From Phocaeicola plebeius (GTDB taxonomy: Bacteria > Bacteroidota > Bacteroidia > Bacteroidales > Bacteroidaceae): a stretch of DNA of 64,000 nt. The DNA is taken from assembly GCF_003437535.1 (NCBI RefSeq), contig NZ_QSQT01000001.1, positions 248,001 to 312,000 of the forward strand. The letters run 5' to 3'. Below the pieces are notes generated by a model. It did no database searches and was not told the DNA's origin. It worked only from the letters and a program-made list of their open reading frames with translations. This document shows positions 1-9,626 of the stretch, piece by piece; the first letter of the stretch is position 1, and each line of letters opens with the position of its first letter. Position numbers and translations under genes: made by a program.

Positions 1-552
1 ACTCCAAATGATCACGCTATCTATCTGGATGTGAAGCAGTATATGGCTAATCAGCGCCAGGGTACTCACAAGTCTAAGGAAAGAAGCGAAATCAGTGGTT
101 CTACTCGTAAATTGGGTCGTCAGAAAGGTGGCGGCGGTGCACGTCGTGGTGATATCAACTCTCCAGTATTGGTGGGTGGTGCTCGTGTTTTTGGTCCTAA
201 ACCTCGCGATTATTGGTTCAAACTGAACAAGAAAGTGAAAGTTTTGGCTCGTAAATCTGCATTGGCATACAAGGCACAGACTAACAACATCGTAGTAGTA
301 GAAGACTTCACTTTCGAAGCTCCTAAGACTAAAGAATTTGTAAATGTTGTGAATAATCTCAAAGTGGCTGGTAAAAAGCTACTTATGGTTTTGCCGGAAG
401 CAAATAAAAACGTATATTTGTCTGCTCGTAACTTAGAGCGTACAAATCTTGCAATTGCTTCTGCGCTGAATACATACTCTGTGTTGAACGCAGAAACTCT
501 TGTTGTGACAGAAAGTGCTTTGAAAGCTATCGAGGAAACCTTAGTGAAATAA
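1..552 (+). CDS. rplD: 50S ribosomal protein L4 (uL4), 5'-truncated
   Basis: L4 binds 23S rRNA and sends a loop into the peptide exit tunnel. The reading frame is open from base 1, so the gene starts left of the window. The visible 183 residues begin with [13 protein letters not shown] and contain the basic Gly-rich tunnel loop (GGGGARRGD) followed by the conserved GPKPRDY segment. Compared with the usual length of about 208 residues, roughly 25 N-terminal residues are missing. A GTG at base 31 is an internal Val codon, not a start. It is the first visible gene of the S10 operon, and rplW follows after 20 bases. Confidence 0.97.
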   Translation, partial: TPNDHAIYLDVKQYMANQRQGTHKSKERSEISGSTRKLGRQKGGGGARRGDINSPVLVGGARVFGPKPRDYWFKLNKKVKVLARKSALAYKAQTNNIVVVEDFTFEAPKTKEFVNVVNNLKVAGKKLLMVLPEANKNVYLSARNLERTNLAIASALNTYSVLNAETLVVTESALKAIEETLVK

Positions 553-572
553 TTAAAGGAGGCTGAAGTAAT

Positions 573-863
573 ATGGGAATGATTATTAAACCGTTGGTTA
601 CAGAAAAAATGACGGCAATATCTGAAAAATTCAACCGCTTTGGATTTATTGTTCGTCCTGAAGCTAACAAATTAGAAATTAAGCGTGAAATCGAAGCTAT
701 GTATAATGTGACTGTAGTAGACGTAAACACAATTCGCTACACAGGAAAGAATAAGAGCCGTTATACTAAGTCTGGTCTTATCAATGGACGTACAAATGCT
801 TACAAGAAAGCTATCGTTACATTGAAAGAAGGTGATACTATTGATTTTTATAGCAATATTTAA
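573..863 (+). CDS. rplW: 50S ribosomal protein L23 (uL23)
   Basis: L23 lies at the tunnel exit and is the docking point for trigger factor and SRP. The 96-residue product has the typical N-terminus (IIKPLVTEK) and the conserved VNTIRYTGK-like strand before the basic loop. The start is supported by an AGGAGG sequence at 557-562, ten bases upstream. That is notable because Shine-Dalgarno motifs are uncommon in Bacteroidetes. It lies in S10 order between rplD and rplB. Confidence 0.97.
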   Translation: MGMIIKPLVTEKMTAISEKFNRFGFIVRPEANKLEIKREIEAMYNVTVVDVNTIRYTGKNKSRYTKSGLINGRTNAYKKAIVTLKEGDTIDFYSNI

Positions 864-870
864 ATAAAAG

Positions 871-1692
871 ATGGCAGTACGTAAATTTAAGCCCACAACA
901 CCGGGGCAGAGACACAAAATTATTGGTACTTTTGAAGAAATTACTGCATCGGTACCAGAAAAATCTCTTGTATATGGAAAGCGTTCTACTGGTGGTCGTA
1001 ACCACGTAGGTAAGATGACAATGCGCTATATCGGCGGTGGTCACAAGAGAAAATTCCGTATTATTGATTTCAAGAGAAATAAAGACGGTGTTCCAGCAGT
1101 CGTTAAAACAATTGAATATGATCCGAACCGTTCGGCTCGTATCGCTTTGTTGTTTTATGCTGATGGTGAAAAAAGATATATCATTGCTCCTAATGGATTG
1201 CAAGTAGGTAGCACTTTGATGTCTGGAGCGAATGCGGCGCCTGAGATTGGTAACGCACTTCCTCTTGAAAACATCCCTGTGGGTACTGTAATTCACAACA
1301 TTGAATTGCGTCCGGGCCAGGGTGCTGCTTTGGTAAGATCGGCTGGTAACTTTGCTCAGTTGACATCTCGTGAAGGTAAATATTGTGTAATCAAATTGCC
1401 TTCAGGTGAAGTAAGACAAATCTTGAGTGCTTGTAAAGCTACTATCGGTAGTGTAGGTAACTCAGACCATGCATTGGAATCATCAGGTAAGGCTGGTCGT
1501 TCTCGCTGGTTGGGTCGTCGTCCTCACAACCGTGGTGTTGTTATGAACCCTGTTGATCACCCGATGGGTGGTGGTGAAGGACGTCAGTCGGGAGGTCACC
1601 CAAGATCACGTACAGGCTTGTATGCTAAGGGCTTGAAGACAAGAGCACCTAAGAAACAGTCTTCTAAGTATATTATTGAAAGAAGAAAGTAA
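871..1692 (+). CDS. rplB: 50S ribosomal protein L2 (uL2)
   Basis: L2 is a primary 23S rRNA binder needed for subunit association and close to the peptidyl transferase centre. The product has 273 residues, the normal size. The diagnostic C-terminal motif [13 protein letters not shown] is present, with the conserved histidine at about residue 230, and the tail is strongly basic. It starts 7 bases after rplW and is followed by rpsS, the standard S10 operon order. Confidence 0.98.
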   Translation: MAVRKFKPTTPGQRHKIIGTFEEITASVPEKSLVYGKRSTGGRNHVGKMTMRYIGGGHKRKFRIIDFKRNKDGVPAVVKTIEYDPNRSARIALLFYADGEKRYIIAPNGLQVGSTLMSGANAAPEIGNALPLENIPVGTVIHNIELRPGQGAALVRSAGNFAQLTSREGKYCVIKLPSGEVRQILSACKATIGSVGNSDHALESSGKAGRSRWLGRRPHNRGVVMNPVDHPMGGGEGRQSGGHPRSRTGLYAKGLKTRAPKKQSSKYIIERRK

Positions 1693-1717
1693 TAACAACT
1701 GATTAATTGAGTAATTT

Positions 1718-1987
1718 ATGAGTCGTTCATTAAAAAAAGGTCCATATATTAATGTAAAACTGGAAAACAAGGTGCTGGCTATGAATGAAAGCGGCAAGAA
1801 ATCAGTTGTTAAGACATGGGCTAGAGCTTCAATGATTTCGCCTGATTTCGTAGGGCATACAATTGCAGTTCACAACGGAAACAAATTTATTCCTGTTTAC
1901 GTTACTGAAAACATGGTTGGTCATAAGTTAGGTGAATTTGCACCAACTCGTACTTTCCGTGGTCATGCTGGTAACAAGAAAAAATAA
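1718..1987 (+). CDS. rpsS: 30S ribosomal protein S19 (uS19)
   Basis: S19 sits in the 30S head next to S13 and contacts the A-site finger bridge. The 89-residue product starts MSRSLKKGP and carries the family signature [16 protein letters not shown] near its C-terminus. Its length is normal. It lies between rplB and rplV. Confidence 0.97.
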   Translation: MSRSLKKGPYINVKLENKVLAMNESGKKSVVKTWARASMISPDFVGHTIAVHNGNKFIPVYVTENMVGHKLGEFAPTRTFRGHAGNKKK

Positions 1988-2025
1988 TAACAGGACGCAC
2001 ATTTGAAATAATAAAGTAATAAATA

Positions 2026-2433
2026 ATGGGAGCAAGAAAAAAAATATCGGCTGAAAAGAGAAAAGAAGCCCTTAAAACCATGTATTTTGCAAAATTGCAA
2101 AATGTGCCTACTTCTCCGCGTAAAATGCGTCTCGTGGCTGACATGATTCGTGGTATGGAGGTAAATAGAGCACTTGGTGTCTTGAAGTTTTCTTCTAAAG
2201 AAGCTTCTGCAAGAGTGGAAAAATTGTTACGCTCTGCTATTGCTAACTGGGAACAGAAAAACGAACGTAAAGCTGAAGACGGCGAATTGTTTGTAACTAA
2301 GATTTATGTTGACGGGGGAGCAACCTTGAAAAGAATGAGACCGGCTCCACAGGGTAGAGGTTACAGAATTCGTAAACGTTCAAACCATGTGACTTTGTTC
2401 GTTGATTCTAAGAATACTAATGATAAAAATTAA
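2026..2433 (+). CDS. rplV: 50S ribosomal protein L22 (uL22)
   Basis: L22 contributes the second protein constriction of the exit tunnel and is a known site of macrolide resistance changes. The 135-residue protein contains the conserved segment [16 protein letters not shown] and the C-terminal hairpin [16 protein letters not shown] that reaches into the tunnel. A short basic N-terminal extension ([13 protein letters not shown]) precedes the core. It is followed 6 bases later by rpsC. Confidence 0.97.
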   Translation: MGARKKISAEKRKEALKTMYFAKLQNVPTSPRKMRLVADMIRGMEVNRALGVLKFSSKEASARVEKLLRSAIANWEQKNERKAEDGELFVTKIYVDGGATLKRMRPAPQGRGYRIRKRSNHVTLFVDSKNTNDKN

Positions 2434-2439
2434 GAGTAG

Positions 2440-3171
2440 ATGGGACAGAAAGTTAATCCGATAAGCAACCGTTTAGGAATTATCAGAGGATGGGATTCTA
2501 ATTGGTACGGTGGCAAGAATTATGGTGACGCTTTGCTGGAAGACAGCAAAATTCGTAAATATCTGAATGCCAGACTTGCAAAAGCCAGCGTTTCAAGAAT
2601 CGTTATTGAACGTACTCTGAAATTGGTGACAATTACTGTATGTACTGCTCGTCCGGGTATTATCATTGGTAAAGGTGGTCAGGAAGTTGACAAGCTGAAA
2701 GAAGAGTTGAAGAAGATCACCGATAAGGATATCCAGATTAATATCTTTGAAGTTAAGAGACCGGAACTTGATGCTGTGATTGTGGCTAACAACATCGCTC
2801 GTCAGGTAGAAGGTAAAATTGCTTACCGTCGCGCTATCAAGATGGCTATTGCCAATACAATGCGTATGGGAGCTGAAGGTATCAAAGTGCTGATCTCTGG
2901 TCGTTTGAATGGTGCTGAAATGGCTCGTTCAGAAATGTACAAGGAAGGACGTACTCCATTGCATACTTTCCGTGCAGATATCGACTACTGTCATGCTGAA
3001 GCTTTGACAAAAGTTGGTTTGCTGGGTATCAAGGTTTGGATTTGCCGTGGAGAAGTTTATGGAAAACGTGAGTTGGCTCCAAACTTCACTCAGAGCAAAG
3101 AAAATAACCGTGGAGGAAACGGTAACAATGGTGGAAAGAACTTCCGCAGAAAGAAAAATAACAATCGCTAA
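2440..3171 (+). CDS. rpsC: 30S ribosomal protein S3 (uS3)
   Basis: S3 lies at the mRNA entry channel and takes part in the ribosomal helicase activity. The 243-residue product has an N-terminal KH-type RNA-binding domain with the GXXG loop in [15 protein letters not shown] (about residues 67-85). The C-terminal domain contains the [12 protein letters not shown] motif. The last 25 or so residues form an Asn/Gly/Lys/Arg-rich tail that is probably unstructured. Confidence 0.98.
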   Translation: MGQKVNPISNRLGIIRGWDSNWYGGKNYGDALLEDSKIRKYLNARLAKASVSRIVIERTLKLVTITVCTARPGIIIGKGGQEVDKLKEELKKITDKDIQINIFEVKRPELDAVIVANNIARQVEGKIAYRRAIKMAIANTMRMGAEGIKVLISGRLNGAEMARSEMYKEGRTPLHTFRADIDYCHAEALTKVGLLGIKVWICRGEVYGKRELAPNFTQSKENNRGGNGNNGGKNFRRKKNNNR

Positions 3172-3191
3172 CGATTTGAATTTTAGGAATT

Positions 3192-3623
3192 ATGTTACAA
3201 CCGAAAAAAACAAAATTCAGAAGACAGCAGAAAGGTAGCGCTAAAGGTAACGCCCAAAGAGGACATCAGTTGGCTTTTGGTTCTTTTGGCATCAAGTCTC
3301 TTCAGACTAAATGGATTACAGGTCGTCAGATAGAGGCAGCTCGTATTGCTGTAACAAGATATATGCAGCGTCAGGGTCAGATTTGGATTCGTATCTTCCC
3401 GGACAAACCTATTACTCGTAAGCCTGCCGATGTACGTATGGGTAAAGGTAAAGGTTCTCCAGAAGGTTTCGTAGCACCTGTAACTCCGGGTCGTATTTTG
3501 ATCGAAGTAGAAGGTGTATCTTTCGATGTAGCAAAAGAAGCTTTGCGTCTTGCTGCACAGAAACTTCCTGTTACAACTAAGTTTATTGTTAGACGTGATT
3601 ACGACGCAAGTCAAAATGCTTAA
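3192..3623 (+). CDS. rplP: 50S ribosomal protein L16 (uL16)
   Basis: L16 organises the A-site tRNA elbow contact on the large subunit. The 143-residue product starts [15 protein letters not shown] and contains the conserved [15 protein letters not shown] loop, whose arginine is hydroxylated in some bacteria. Its size is normal. The gene is 20 bases after rpsC and 5 bases before rpmC. Confidence 0.98.
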   Translation: MLQPKKTKFRRQQKGSAKGNAQRGHQLAFGSFGIKSLQTKWITGRQIEAARIAVTRYMQRQGQIWIRIFPDKPITRKPADVRMGKGKGSPEGFVAPVTPGRILIEVEGVSFDVAKEALRLAAQKLPVTTKFIVRRDYDASQNA

Positions 3624-3628
3624 TTGAT

Positions 3629-3823
3629 ATGAAGATTGCAGAAATTAGAGAAATAGCTACCAACGAATTGGCAGAAAGAATTCAGACTGAAGTTGCCAAT
3701 TACAATCAAATGGTTTTAAATCATTCGATCTCTCCGCTGGAAAATCCTGCACAGATTAAGAAGTTACGCAGAACTATTGCGCGTATGAAAGCAGAATTGC
3801 GTCAGAGAGAACTTAACAAATAA
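3629..3823 (+). CDS. rpmC: 50S ribosomal protein L29 (uL29)
   Basis: L29 is a small helical protein at the tunnel exit beside L23. The 64-residue product has the expected two-helix, charged composition ([14 protein letters not shown], and [16 protein letters not shown] near the C-terminus). It is identified by size, by this C-terminal signature and by its place between rplP and rpsQ. Confidence 0.95.
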   Translation: MKIAEIREIATNELAERIQTEVANYNQMVLNHSISPLENPAQIKKLRRTIARMKAELRQRELNK

Positions 3824-3834
3824 TAATGGTCCTC

Positions 3835-4092
3835 ATGGAAGCTAGAAATTTAAGAAAAGAAAGAACTGGTGTTGTAGTTAGCAATAAAATGGATAAGACC
3901 ATTACTGTTGCTGCTAAGTTTAAGGAAAAACACCCTATTTATGGTAAGTTCGTTTCTAAAACGAAAAAATACCATGCTCATGACGAAAAGAATGAATGCC
4001 AGATTGGCGATACTGTTCGCATCATGGAAACTCGTCCTTTGAGTAAAACTAAGAGATGGAGATTGATTGAAATTATTGAAAGAGCTAAGTAA
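3835..4092 (+). CDS. rpsQ: 30S ribosomal protein S17 (uS17)
   Basis: S17 is a primary 16S rRNA binder with an OB fold. The core motifs [15 protein letters not shown] and [19 protein letters not shown] are present. I chose the ATG at 3835, giving 85 residues that start [12 protein letters not shown], the usual start for the family. An in-frame ATG at 3826 would add MVL and cannot be excluded. It is followed by rplN 2 bases after its stop. Confidence 0.95.
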   Translation: MEARNLRKERTGVVVSNKMDKTITVAAKFKEKHPIYGKFVSKTKKYHAHDEKNECQIGDTVRIMETRPLSKTKRWRLIEIIERAK

Positions 4093-4094
4093 TT

Positions 4095-4460
4095 ATGATA
4101 CAAGCAGAATCCAGACTTACAGTATGTGACAACAGTGGTGCGAAAGAAGCTCTTTGTATTCGCGTATTAGGCGGTACAAAGAGACGTTACGCCTCTGTTG
4201 GGGATGTTATTGTAGTTTCAATAAAGAGTGTTATCCCCTCAAGTGATATTAAAAAAGGTGCAGTATCTAAGGCCTTGATTGTACGTACAAAGAAAGAAAT
4301 CCGTCGTGCTGACGGCTCTTACATTCGTTTTGATGACAATGCTTGCGTATTGCTGAATAACGCAGGTGAAATTAGAGGAAGTCGTATTTTTGGCCCGGTT
4401 GCGAGAGAATTGCGTAACGCGAACATGAAAGTGGTTTCACTTGCACCTGAAGTACTTTAA
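4095..4460 (+). CDS. rplN: 50S ribosomal protein L14 (uL14)
   Basis: L14 lies at the subunit interface and binds the silencing factor RsfS in other bacteria. The 121-residue product starts [18 protein letters not shown] and has the family signature with [20 protein letters not shown] near the end. Its length is normal. It is the first gene of the spc segment, which continues here from the S10 segment without a visible terminator. Confidence 0.98.
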   Translation: MIQAESRLTVCDNSGAKEALCIRVLGGTKRRYASVGDVIVVSIKSVIPSSDIKKGAVSKALIVRTKKEIRRADGSYIRFDDNACVLLNNAGEIRGSRIFGPVARELRNANMKVVSLAPEVL

Positions 4461-4480
4461 TTTTGTAAAAGATTTAAGTA

Positions 4481-4804
4481 ATGAGTAAATTACATATTAA
4501 AAAAGGCGATACAGTTTACGTAAACTCTGGTGAAGATAAGGGTAAAACTGGCCGCGTATTGAAGGTTCTTGTTAAAGAAGGACGTGCACTGGTAGAAGGT
4601 ATCAATATGGTATCTAAGAGTACCAAACCTAACGCAAAGAATCCTCAGGGGGGTATTGTGAAGCAGGAAGCTCCTATTCACATCTCTAACCTGAATCCTG
4701 TAGACCCGAAAACAGGAAAACCGACTCGTGTAGGTAGAAGAGAAAGTTCTGATGGAAGAACATTTGTTCGTTATGCTAAAAAATCAGGAGAGGAGATTAA
4801 ATAA
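4481..4804 (+). CDS. rplX: 50S ribosomal protein L24 (uL24)
   Basis: L24 starts assembly of the large subunit at the 5' end of 23S rRNA. The 107-residue protein carries an N-terminal KOW motif ([21 protein letters not shown]). Its TAA stop overlaps the rplE start codon in TAATG at 4802-4806, so translation of the two is probably coupled. AGGAG-like bases at about 4786-4794 lie inside rplX just before the rplE start. Confidence 0.97.
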   Translation: MSKLHIKKGDTVYVNSGEDKGKTGRVLKVLVKEGRALVEGINMVSKSTKPNAKNPQGGIVKQEAPIHISNLNPVDPKTGKPTRVGRRESSDGRTFVRYAKKSGEEIK

Positions 4805-5361
4805 TGAGTAATACTGCTAGCCTTAAGAAAGAATATGCAGAGCGCATTGCTCCTGCTTTGAAGAATCAATTCCAGTATTCTTCATCAATGCAAATCCCTG
4901 TACTTAAGAAGATTGTTATCAATCAAGGCTTGGGTATGGCGGTAGCTGACAAGAAGATTATTGACGTAGCAATCAATGAATTGACTGCTATTACAGGACA
5001 GAAAGCTGTAGCTACTGTTTCTCGTAAGGATATCGCTAACTTTAAGTTGCGTAAAAAAATGCCTATCGGTGTGATGGTTACTTTGCGCCGTGAAAGAATG
5101 TATGAATTCCTTGAAAAACTGGTTCGCGTTGCATTGCCACGTATCCGTGACTTCAAAGGTATTGAAAGCAAATTCGACGGAAGAGGAAACTATACATTGG
5201 GTATCCAGGAACAGATTATCTTCCCTGAAATCAACATTGATAGCATCACCAAGATTTTGGGTATGAACATTACTTTCGTAACTTCTGCTCAGACTGACGA
5301 AGAAGGTTATGCTTTGTTGAAAGAATTCGGATTACCGTTTAAAAACGCTAAAAAAGATTGA
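4804..5361 (+). CDS. rplE: 50S ribosomal protein L5 (uL5)
   Basis: L5 anchors 5S rRNA in the central protuberance and contacts P-site tRNA. The 185-residue product has the conserved segments [28 protein letters not shown] and [16 protein letters not shown]. The start codon overlaps the stop of rplX. The length is normal. Confidence 0.98.
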   Translation: MSNTASLKKEYAERIAPALKNQFQYSSSMQIPVLKKIVINQGLGMAVADKKIIDVAINELTAITGQKAVATVSRKDIANFKLRKKMPIGVMVTLRRERMYEFLEKLVRVALPRIRDFKGIESKFDGRGNYTLGIQEQIIFPEINIDSITKILGMNITFVTSAQTDEEGYALLKEFGLPFKNAKKD

Positions 5362-5367
5362 TAAGAT

Positions 5368-5667
5368 ATGGCAAAAGAATCAATGAAGGCTCGTGAAGTA
5401 AGAAGAGCTAAACTTGTTGCTAAATATGCTGAGAAGCGTGCTGCGTTGAAGAAGATTGTAAATTCTGGTGATCCTGTAGAAGCTTTTGAGGCTGCTCAGA
5501 AGTTGCAGGCTATCCCTAAGAACGCTAATCCTATTCGCTTACACAATCGTTGCAAACTGACTGGTCGTCCAAAAGGTTATATCCGTCAGTTTGGTATTTC
5601 ACGTATTCAGTTCCGTGAAATGGCTTCAAACGGTTTGATTCCTGGCGTTAAGAAAGCAAGCTGGTAA
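5368..5667 (+). CDS. rpsN: 30S ribosomal protein S14 (uS14), zinc-free form
   Basis: S14 sits in the 30S head near S3 and S10. The product has 99 residues, the longer form, and keeps the C-terminal signature [23 protein letters not shown]. Only one cysteine is present, so the CXXC...CXXC zinc ribbon of the short form is absent. Ribosome assembly at this protein therefore should not depend on zinc. It is followed by a 59-base gap before rpsH. Confidence 0.97.
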   Translation: MAKESMKAREVRRAKLVAKYAEKRAALKKIVNSGDPVEAFEAAQKLQAIPKNANPIRLHNRCKLTGRPKGYIRQFGISRIQFREMASNGLIPGVKKASW

Positions 5668-5726
5668 TTTATTTTTTTTATTAAATATTGTCAGGGTAGT
5701 CCTGATTAATTTAACAATTAATTTTT

Positions 5727-6122
5727 ATGACAGATCCAATCGCAGATTATCTCACTAGATTGAGAAATGCAATTAGTGCTAAGCACAGAGTGGTGGAAGT
5801 ACCTGCTTCAAATTTGAAAAAGGAAATTACAAAAATCCTTTTTGATAAAGGTTACATCCTGAACTACAAGTTTGTTGAAGACGGTCCTCAGGGTACTATC
5901 AAAGTGGCTCTGAAGTATGATGCAGTTAACAAGGTTAACGCTATCAAGAAACTTGAAAGAGTATCTACTCCAGGTATGCGTAAGTATACTGGATACAAAG
6001 ACATGCCGAGAGTTATTAATGGATTAGGTATTGCTATTATATCTACTTCCAAAGGTGTTATGACAGACAAAGAAGCTGCTGAACTGAAGATTGGTGGTGA
6101 AGTTCTTTGCTATGTATATTAA
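5727..6122 (+). CDS. rpsH: 30S ribosomal protein S8 (uS8)
   Basis: S8 is a primary binder of the central 16S domain and is the translational repressor of the spc operon in E. coli. The 131-residue protein starts MTDPIADYLTRLRNA and ends with the conserved segment ISTSKGVMTDKEA and GGEVLCYVY. The 59-base gap upstream holds a T-rich run and a short hairpin (TCAGG at 5691, CCTGA at 5701). Whether S8 binds there is not known from sequence. Confidence 0.97.
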   Translation: MTDPIADYLTRLRNAISAKHRVVEVPASNLKKEITKILFDKGYILNYKFVEDGPQGTIKVALKYDAVNKVNAIKKLERVSTPGMRKYTGYKDMPRVINGLGIAIISTSKGVMTDKEAAELKIGGEVLCYVY

Positions 6123-6139
6123 TGTTAGGAGGATAAGCA

Positions 6140-6709
6140 ATGTCAAGAATTGGTAAATTACCCATTAGTATCCCTGCTGGAGTAACAGTTACTCTGAAGG
6201 AAAATGTTGTGAACGTAAAAGGACCTAAAGGTGAGTTGAGTCAGTTTGTAAATCCTGCTATCATTGTAGAGGTTGCAGACGGACACGTGGTGTTGAAGGA
6301 AAACGAAGAAGCTATGCTTGATAACCTGAAACAGCGTCATGCATTCCATGGTTTGTATCGTGCATTGATCAACAACATGGTTGTAGGTGTTTCTGAAGGT
6401 TACAAGAAAGAATTGGAATTAGTCGGTGTAGGTTACCGTGCTTCTAATAACGGTAATATCATTGATTTCGCTTTGGGTTACACTCATAATATCTTTATGC
6501 AGTTGCCTCCTGAAATCAAGGTTGAAACTAAATCTGAAAGAAATAAGAACCCTCTTATCATATTGGAATCTTGTGACAAACAGCTGCTTGGTCAGGTTTG
6601 TTCAAAAATACGTTCTTTCCGTAAGCCTGAACCTTACAAAGGAAAAGGTATTAAGTTTGTTGGTGAAGAAATTCGTAGAAAGTCTGGTAAGTCAGCTGGC
6701 GCTAAATAA
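6140..6709 (+). CDS. rplF: 50S ribosomal protein L6 (uL6)
   Basis: L6 lies near the sarcin-ricin loop where translation GTPases act. The 189-residue product has the duplicated fold of the family, with MSRIGKLPISIPAGV at the start and PEPYKGKGIKFVGEEIRRKSGKS-type residues at the end. A strong AGGAGG at 6127-6132, seven bases before the ATG, supports the start. This is one of three such motifs in the operon. Confidence 0.97.
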   Translation: MSRIGKLPISIPAGVTVTLKENVVNVKGPKGELSQFVNPAIIVEVADGHVVLKENEEAMLDNLKQRHAFHGLYRALINNMVVGVSEGYKKELELVGVGYRASNNGNIIDFALGYTHNIFMQLPPEIKVETKSERNKNPLIILESCDKQLLGQVCSKIRSFRKPEPYKGKGIKFVGEEIRRKSGKSAGAK

Positions 6710-6730
6710 TTCACATAAAATCGTACAATT

Positions 6731-7072
6731 ATGACAACAAAAATAGAAAGACGTATTAAGATTAAATATAGAGTACGCAATAAGATTTCAGGTACTGCTG
6801 AACGTCCGCGTATGAGTGTGTTTAGAAGTAACAAGCAGATTTATGTTCAGGTTATCGACGATTTAAGTGGTAAGACACTGGTTGCTGCTTCATCTTTGGG
6901 CATGGAACCTATGCCTAAGAAAGAACAGGCTGCTAAAGTTGGTGAGCTGATTGCAAAGAAAGCTCAGGAAGCTGGTATTACGACTGTCGTATTCGACCGT
7001 AATGGTTACTTGTATCATGGGAGAGTAAAAGAAGTAGCTGATGCTGCTCGTAACGGTGGACTTAAATTTTAA
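6731..7072 (+). CDS. rplR: 50S ribosomal protein L18 (uL18)
   Basis: L18 binds 5S rRNA together with L5. The 113-residue product shows the basic N-terminus ([19 protein letters not shown]), the [16 protein letters not shown] strand and the terminal [20 protein letters not shown] signature. Its size and position between rplF and rpsE are standard. Confidence 0.97.
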   Translation: MTTKIERRIKIKYRVRNKISGTAERPRMSVFRSNKQIYVQVIDDLSGKTLVAASSLGMEPMPKKEQAAKVGELIAKKAQEAGITTVVFDRNGYLYHGRVKEVADAARNGGLKF

Positions 7073-7078
7073 TGAATT

Positions 7079-7594
7079 ATGGCAGTTAATAATAGAGTTA
7101 AGATCACTAACGATATAGAGTTAAAAGATAGATTGGTTGCAATCAACCGCGTTACTAAGGTTACAAAAGGTGGTAGAACTTTCAGCTTCTCTGCAATTGT
7201 AGTAGTAGGTAACGAAGATGGTATCATTGGCTGGGGACTTGGTAAAGCTGGTGAAGTAACAGCTGCAATCGCTAAAGGTGTAGAAGCTGCAAAGAAGAAC
7301 CTGACTCGTGTTCCGGTATTGAAGGGAACTGTTCCTCACGAACAGTCTGCTAAATTTGGTGGAGCTGAAGTATTTATTAAGCCGGCTTCAACAGGTACTG
7401 GAGTAGTAGCAGGTGGTGCTATGCGTGCCGTACTGGAAAGTGTAGGTGTAACAGATGTTTTGGCTAAGTCTAAAGGATCTTCAAATCCTCACAATCTGGT
7501 TAAGGCTACTATCTTGGCTTTGAGCGAAATGAGAGATGCTCGCATGGTTGCTCAGAACAGAGGTGTAAGTTTAGATAAAGTATTTAGAGGATAA
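7079..7594 (+). CDS. rpsE: 30S ribosomal protein S5 (uS5)
   Basis: S5 lines the mRNA entry channel and influences decoding accuracy. The 171-residue protein has the N-terminal dsRBD-like domain ([30 protein letters not shown]) and the C-terminal alpha/beta domain ([16 protein letters not shown]). Its ATG lies 4 bases after the rplR stop. rpmD follows after 11 bases. Confidence 0.98.
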   Translation: MAVNNRVKITNDIELKDRLVAINRVTKVTKGGRTFSFSAIVVVGNEDGIIGWGLGKAGEVTAAIAKGVEAAKKNLTRVPVLKGTVPHEQSAKFGGAEVFIKPASTGTGVVAGGAMRAVLESVGVTDVLAKSKGSSNPHNLVKATILALSEMRDARMVAQNRGVSLDKVFRG

Positions 7595-7605
7595 GGAGGA
7601 ATCGT

Positions 7606-7782
7606 ATGTCAACTATTAAGATTAAACAAGTAAAGAGTAGAATTGGTGCTCCGGCTGATCAGAAAAGAACTTTGGATGCACTTGGTCTCCGTAAATTGAA
7701 TCGTGTGGTTGAACACGAAGAGACTCCTTCAATTCTGGGTATGATTGAAAAGGTAAAACACCTGGTAGCAATCGTTAAGTAA
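7606..7782 (+). CDS. rpmD: 50S ribosomal protein L30 (uL30)
   Basis: A 58-residue protein read directly from the sequence: it starts MSTIKIKQVKSRIG and ends KVKHLVAIVK. It has the L30 pattern, with the conserved TLDALGLRKLNRVVEH segment in the middle and the short C-terminal strand. L30 sits on the solvent side of the large subunit. A consensus AGGAGG at 7594-7599, six bases before the ATG, supports the start. It lies between rpsE and rplO as expected for the spc operon. Confidence 0.96.
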   Translation: MSTIKIKQVKSRIGAPADQKRTLDALGLRKLNRVVEHEETPSILGMIEKVKHLVAIVK

Positions 7783-7812
7783 TATATTGTTAACAATAAA
7801 GGATCTTACAAT

Positions 7813-8259
7813 ATGAATTTAAATAATTTACGTCCTGCAGAAGGTTCTGTCAAAACTAGAAAAAGAGTTGGTCGTGGTGCTGGTTCAGGTTTAGGCGGTA
7901 CTTCTACAAGAGGACATAAAGGAGCAAAATCAAGATCTGGCTATTCAAAGAAGATTGGTTTTGAAGGTGGTCAGATGCCGCTTCAACGTCGTGTTCCGAA
8001 ATTTGGTTTTAAGAATATTAACCGTGTTGAATACAAAGCTGTTAATCTTGACACTATTCAGAAATTGGCTGAAGCTAAGAATCTGTCTAAGGTAGGTATT
8101 AACGATTTGATTGAAGCTGGTTTCATCTCTTCTAACCAATTAGTGAAAGTTCTTGGTAACGGTAGTTTAACTACTAAGCTTGATGTAGAAGCAAATGCTT
8201 TCTCTAAGAGCGCAGTAGCTGCAATCGAAGCCGTTGGTGGTAATGCAGTAAAACTCTGA
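7813..8259 (+). CDS. rplO: 50S ribosomal protein L15 (uL15)
   Basis: L15 is a late-assembly protein that runs deep into 23S rRNA. The 148-residue product starts MNLNNLRPAEGSVK and has the basic Gly-rich tail of the family (RVGRGAGSGLGGTSTRGHKG, GFEGGQMPLQRRVPKFGF). It immediately precedes secY, the universal spc order. Confidence 0.97.
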   Translation: MNLNNLRPAEGSVKTRKRVGRGAGSGLGGTSTRGHKGAKSRSGYSKKIGFEGGQMPLQRRVPKFGFKNINRVEYKAVNLDTIQKLAEAKNLSKVGINDLIEAGFISSNQLVKVLGNGSLTTKLDVEANAFSKSAVAAIEAVGGNAVKL

Positions 8260-8263
8260 TTCA

Positions 8264-9610
8264 ATGATAAAATCTATTGAAACATTAAAGAATATATGGA
8301 ATATTGAGGATCTGAGAAAACGGATCCTCATTACTATATTGTTTGTTGCAATTTATCGATTTGGTTCCTACGTCGTATTGCCAGGTATCAATCCGGATAT
8401 GCTGTCTAAATTGCATGAACAGACGAGTGAAGGTCTTCTTGCCTTGTTGAATATGTTTTCTGGTGGTGCTTTTTCAAATGCTTCTATTTTTGCACTTGGA
8501 ATTATGCCGTACATCTCTGCATCCATCGTGATTCAGCTGTTGGCTATTGCAGTACCTTATTTCCAGAAATTACAGCGTGAGGGTGAAAGCGGGCGTCGAA
8601 AGATTAATCAGTATACTCGTATCCTGACAATCATTATTTTGATTTTCCAAGCTCCATCTTATCTGATCAACTTGAAAATGCAAGCAGGGCCTGCCCTTAA
8701 TGCTTCATTAGATTGGACTTTCTTTATTATAACTTCGACTATCATTCTGGCAGCAGGTAGTATGTTCGTTCTGTGGCTTGGTGAAAGAATCACTGACAAA
8801 GGTATTGGTAATGGTATCTCATTAATCATTATGGTGGGTATCATTGCTCGTCTTCCTCAGTCTTTCTCTGGTGAGTTTGTTTCCAGACTTGCTTCTCCGG
8901 GTGCAGGAGGTATCATCATGTTCCTGATTGAACTTGTTTGTTTGCTGGCTGTGATAGCTGCTGCTATTTTGTTGGTTCAGGGTGTGCGTAAGGTTCCTGT
9001 ACAGTATGCAAAACGTATTGTAGGTAATAAACAATATGGTGGTGCAAGACAGTACATTCCTTTGAAGGTGAATGCTGCGAACGTAATGCCTATCATCTTT
9101 GCTCAGGCAATTATGTTCATTCCTATCACTATTGTAGGTTTCTCCAATATGGAGGATGCAAGCGGCATCACTCGCGCTTTGATTGACCATACAAGCTTCT
9201 GGTACAATTTTGTTTTTGCGGCATTGATTATACTTTTCACTTATTTCTATACTGCAATTACAATCAATACTAACCAGATGGCAGAAGATATGAAGAGAAA
9301 TAACGGTTTTATTCCGGGAATAAAGCCGGGTAAGAACACTGCAGAATATTTGGATGTAATTATGTCTCGTATTACACTGCCGGGTTCTATATTCTTGGCT
9401 ATTATTGCTATTCTGCCTGCTTTTGCCGGTCTTTTCGGAGTTCAAGCTGAATTTGCTCAGTTCTTCGGTGGTACATCTTTGCTGATTCTTGTAGGAGTAG
9501 TATTGGATACTCTTCAGCAGGTTGAAAGCCATTTGTTGATGCGTCATTATGACGGACTGTTGAGTTCGGGAAGAATTAAAGGACGTTCCGGTAATGTAGC
9601 TGCTTATTAA
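8264..9610 (+). CDS. secY: Protein translocase channel SecY
   Basis: SecY is the channel of the Sec translocon in the inner membrane, through which the many secreted proteins in this window would pass. The 448-residue product is strongly hydrophobic with about ten membrane segments. It has the usual start region (EDLRKRILITILFVAIYRFGS), the plug and loop segment PGINPDML, the SASIVIQLL motif and the GIGNGISLIIMVGI segment. It begins 4 bases after rplO and is followed by map after 16 bases. Confidence 0.98.
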   Translation: MIKSIETLKNIWNIEDLRKRILITILFVAIYRFGSYVVLPGINPDMLSKLHEQTSEGLLALLNMFSGGAFSNASIFALGIMPYISASIVIQLLAIAVPYFQKLQREGESGRRKINQYTRILTIIILIFQAPSYLINLKMQAGPALNASLDWTFFIITSTIILAAGSMFVLWLGERITDKGIGNGISLIIMVGIIARLPQSFSGEFVSRLASPGAGGIIMFLIELVCLLAVIAAAILLVQGVRKVPVQYAKRIVGNKQYGGARQYIPLKVNAANVMPIIFAQAIMFIPITIVGFSNMEDASGITRALIDHTSFWYNFVFAALIILFTYFYTAITINTNQMAEDMKRNNGFIPGIKPGKNTAEYLDVIMSRITLPGSIFLAIIAILPAFAGLFGVQAEFAQFFGGTSLLILVGVVLDTLQQVESHLLMRHYDGLLSSGRIKGRSGNVAAY

Positions 9611-9626
9611 AAACTACTCGTCTCGA

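Noticed and set aside
31..552. GTG at base 31 as the start of rplD
   Set aside because: The frame is open from base 1 and the residues before it ([13 protein letters not shown]) match the L4 sequence, so the GTG is an internal Val codon.
5691..5705. S8 operator hairpin before rpsH
   Set aside because: The stem has only five base pairs and lacks the recognisable S8-binding features, so it is not listed as a site.
8822..9547. Long open frame on the minus strand within secY
   Set aside because: It is antisense to a highly conserved gene and shows no family motif; its openness follows from the codon pattern of secY.
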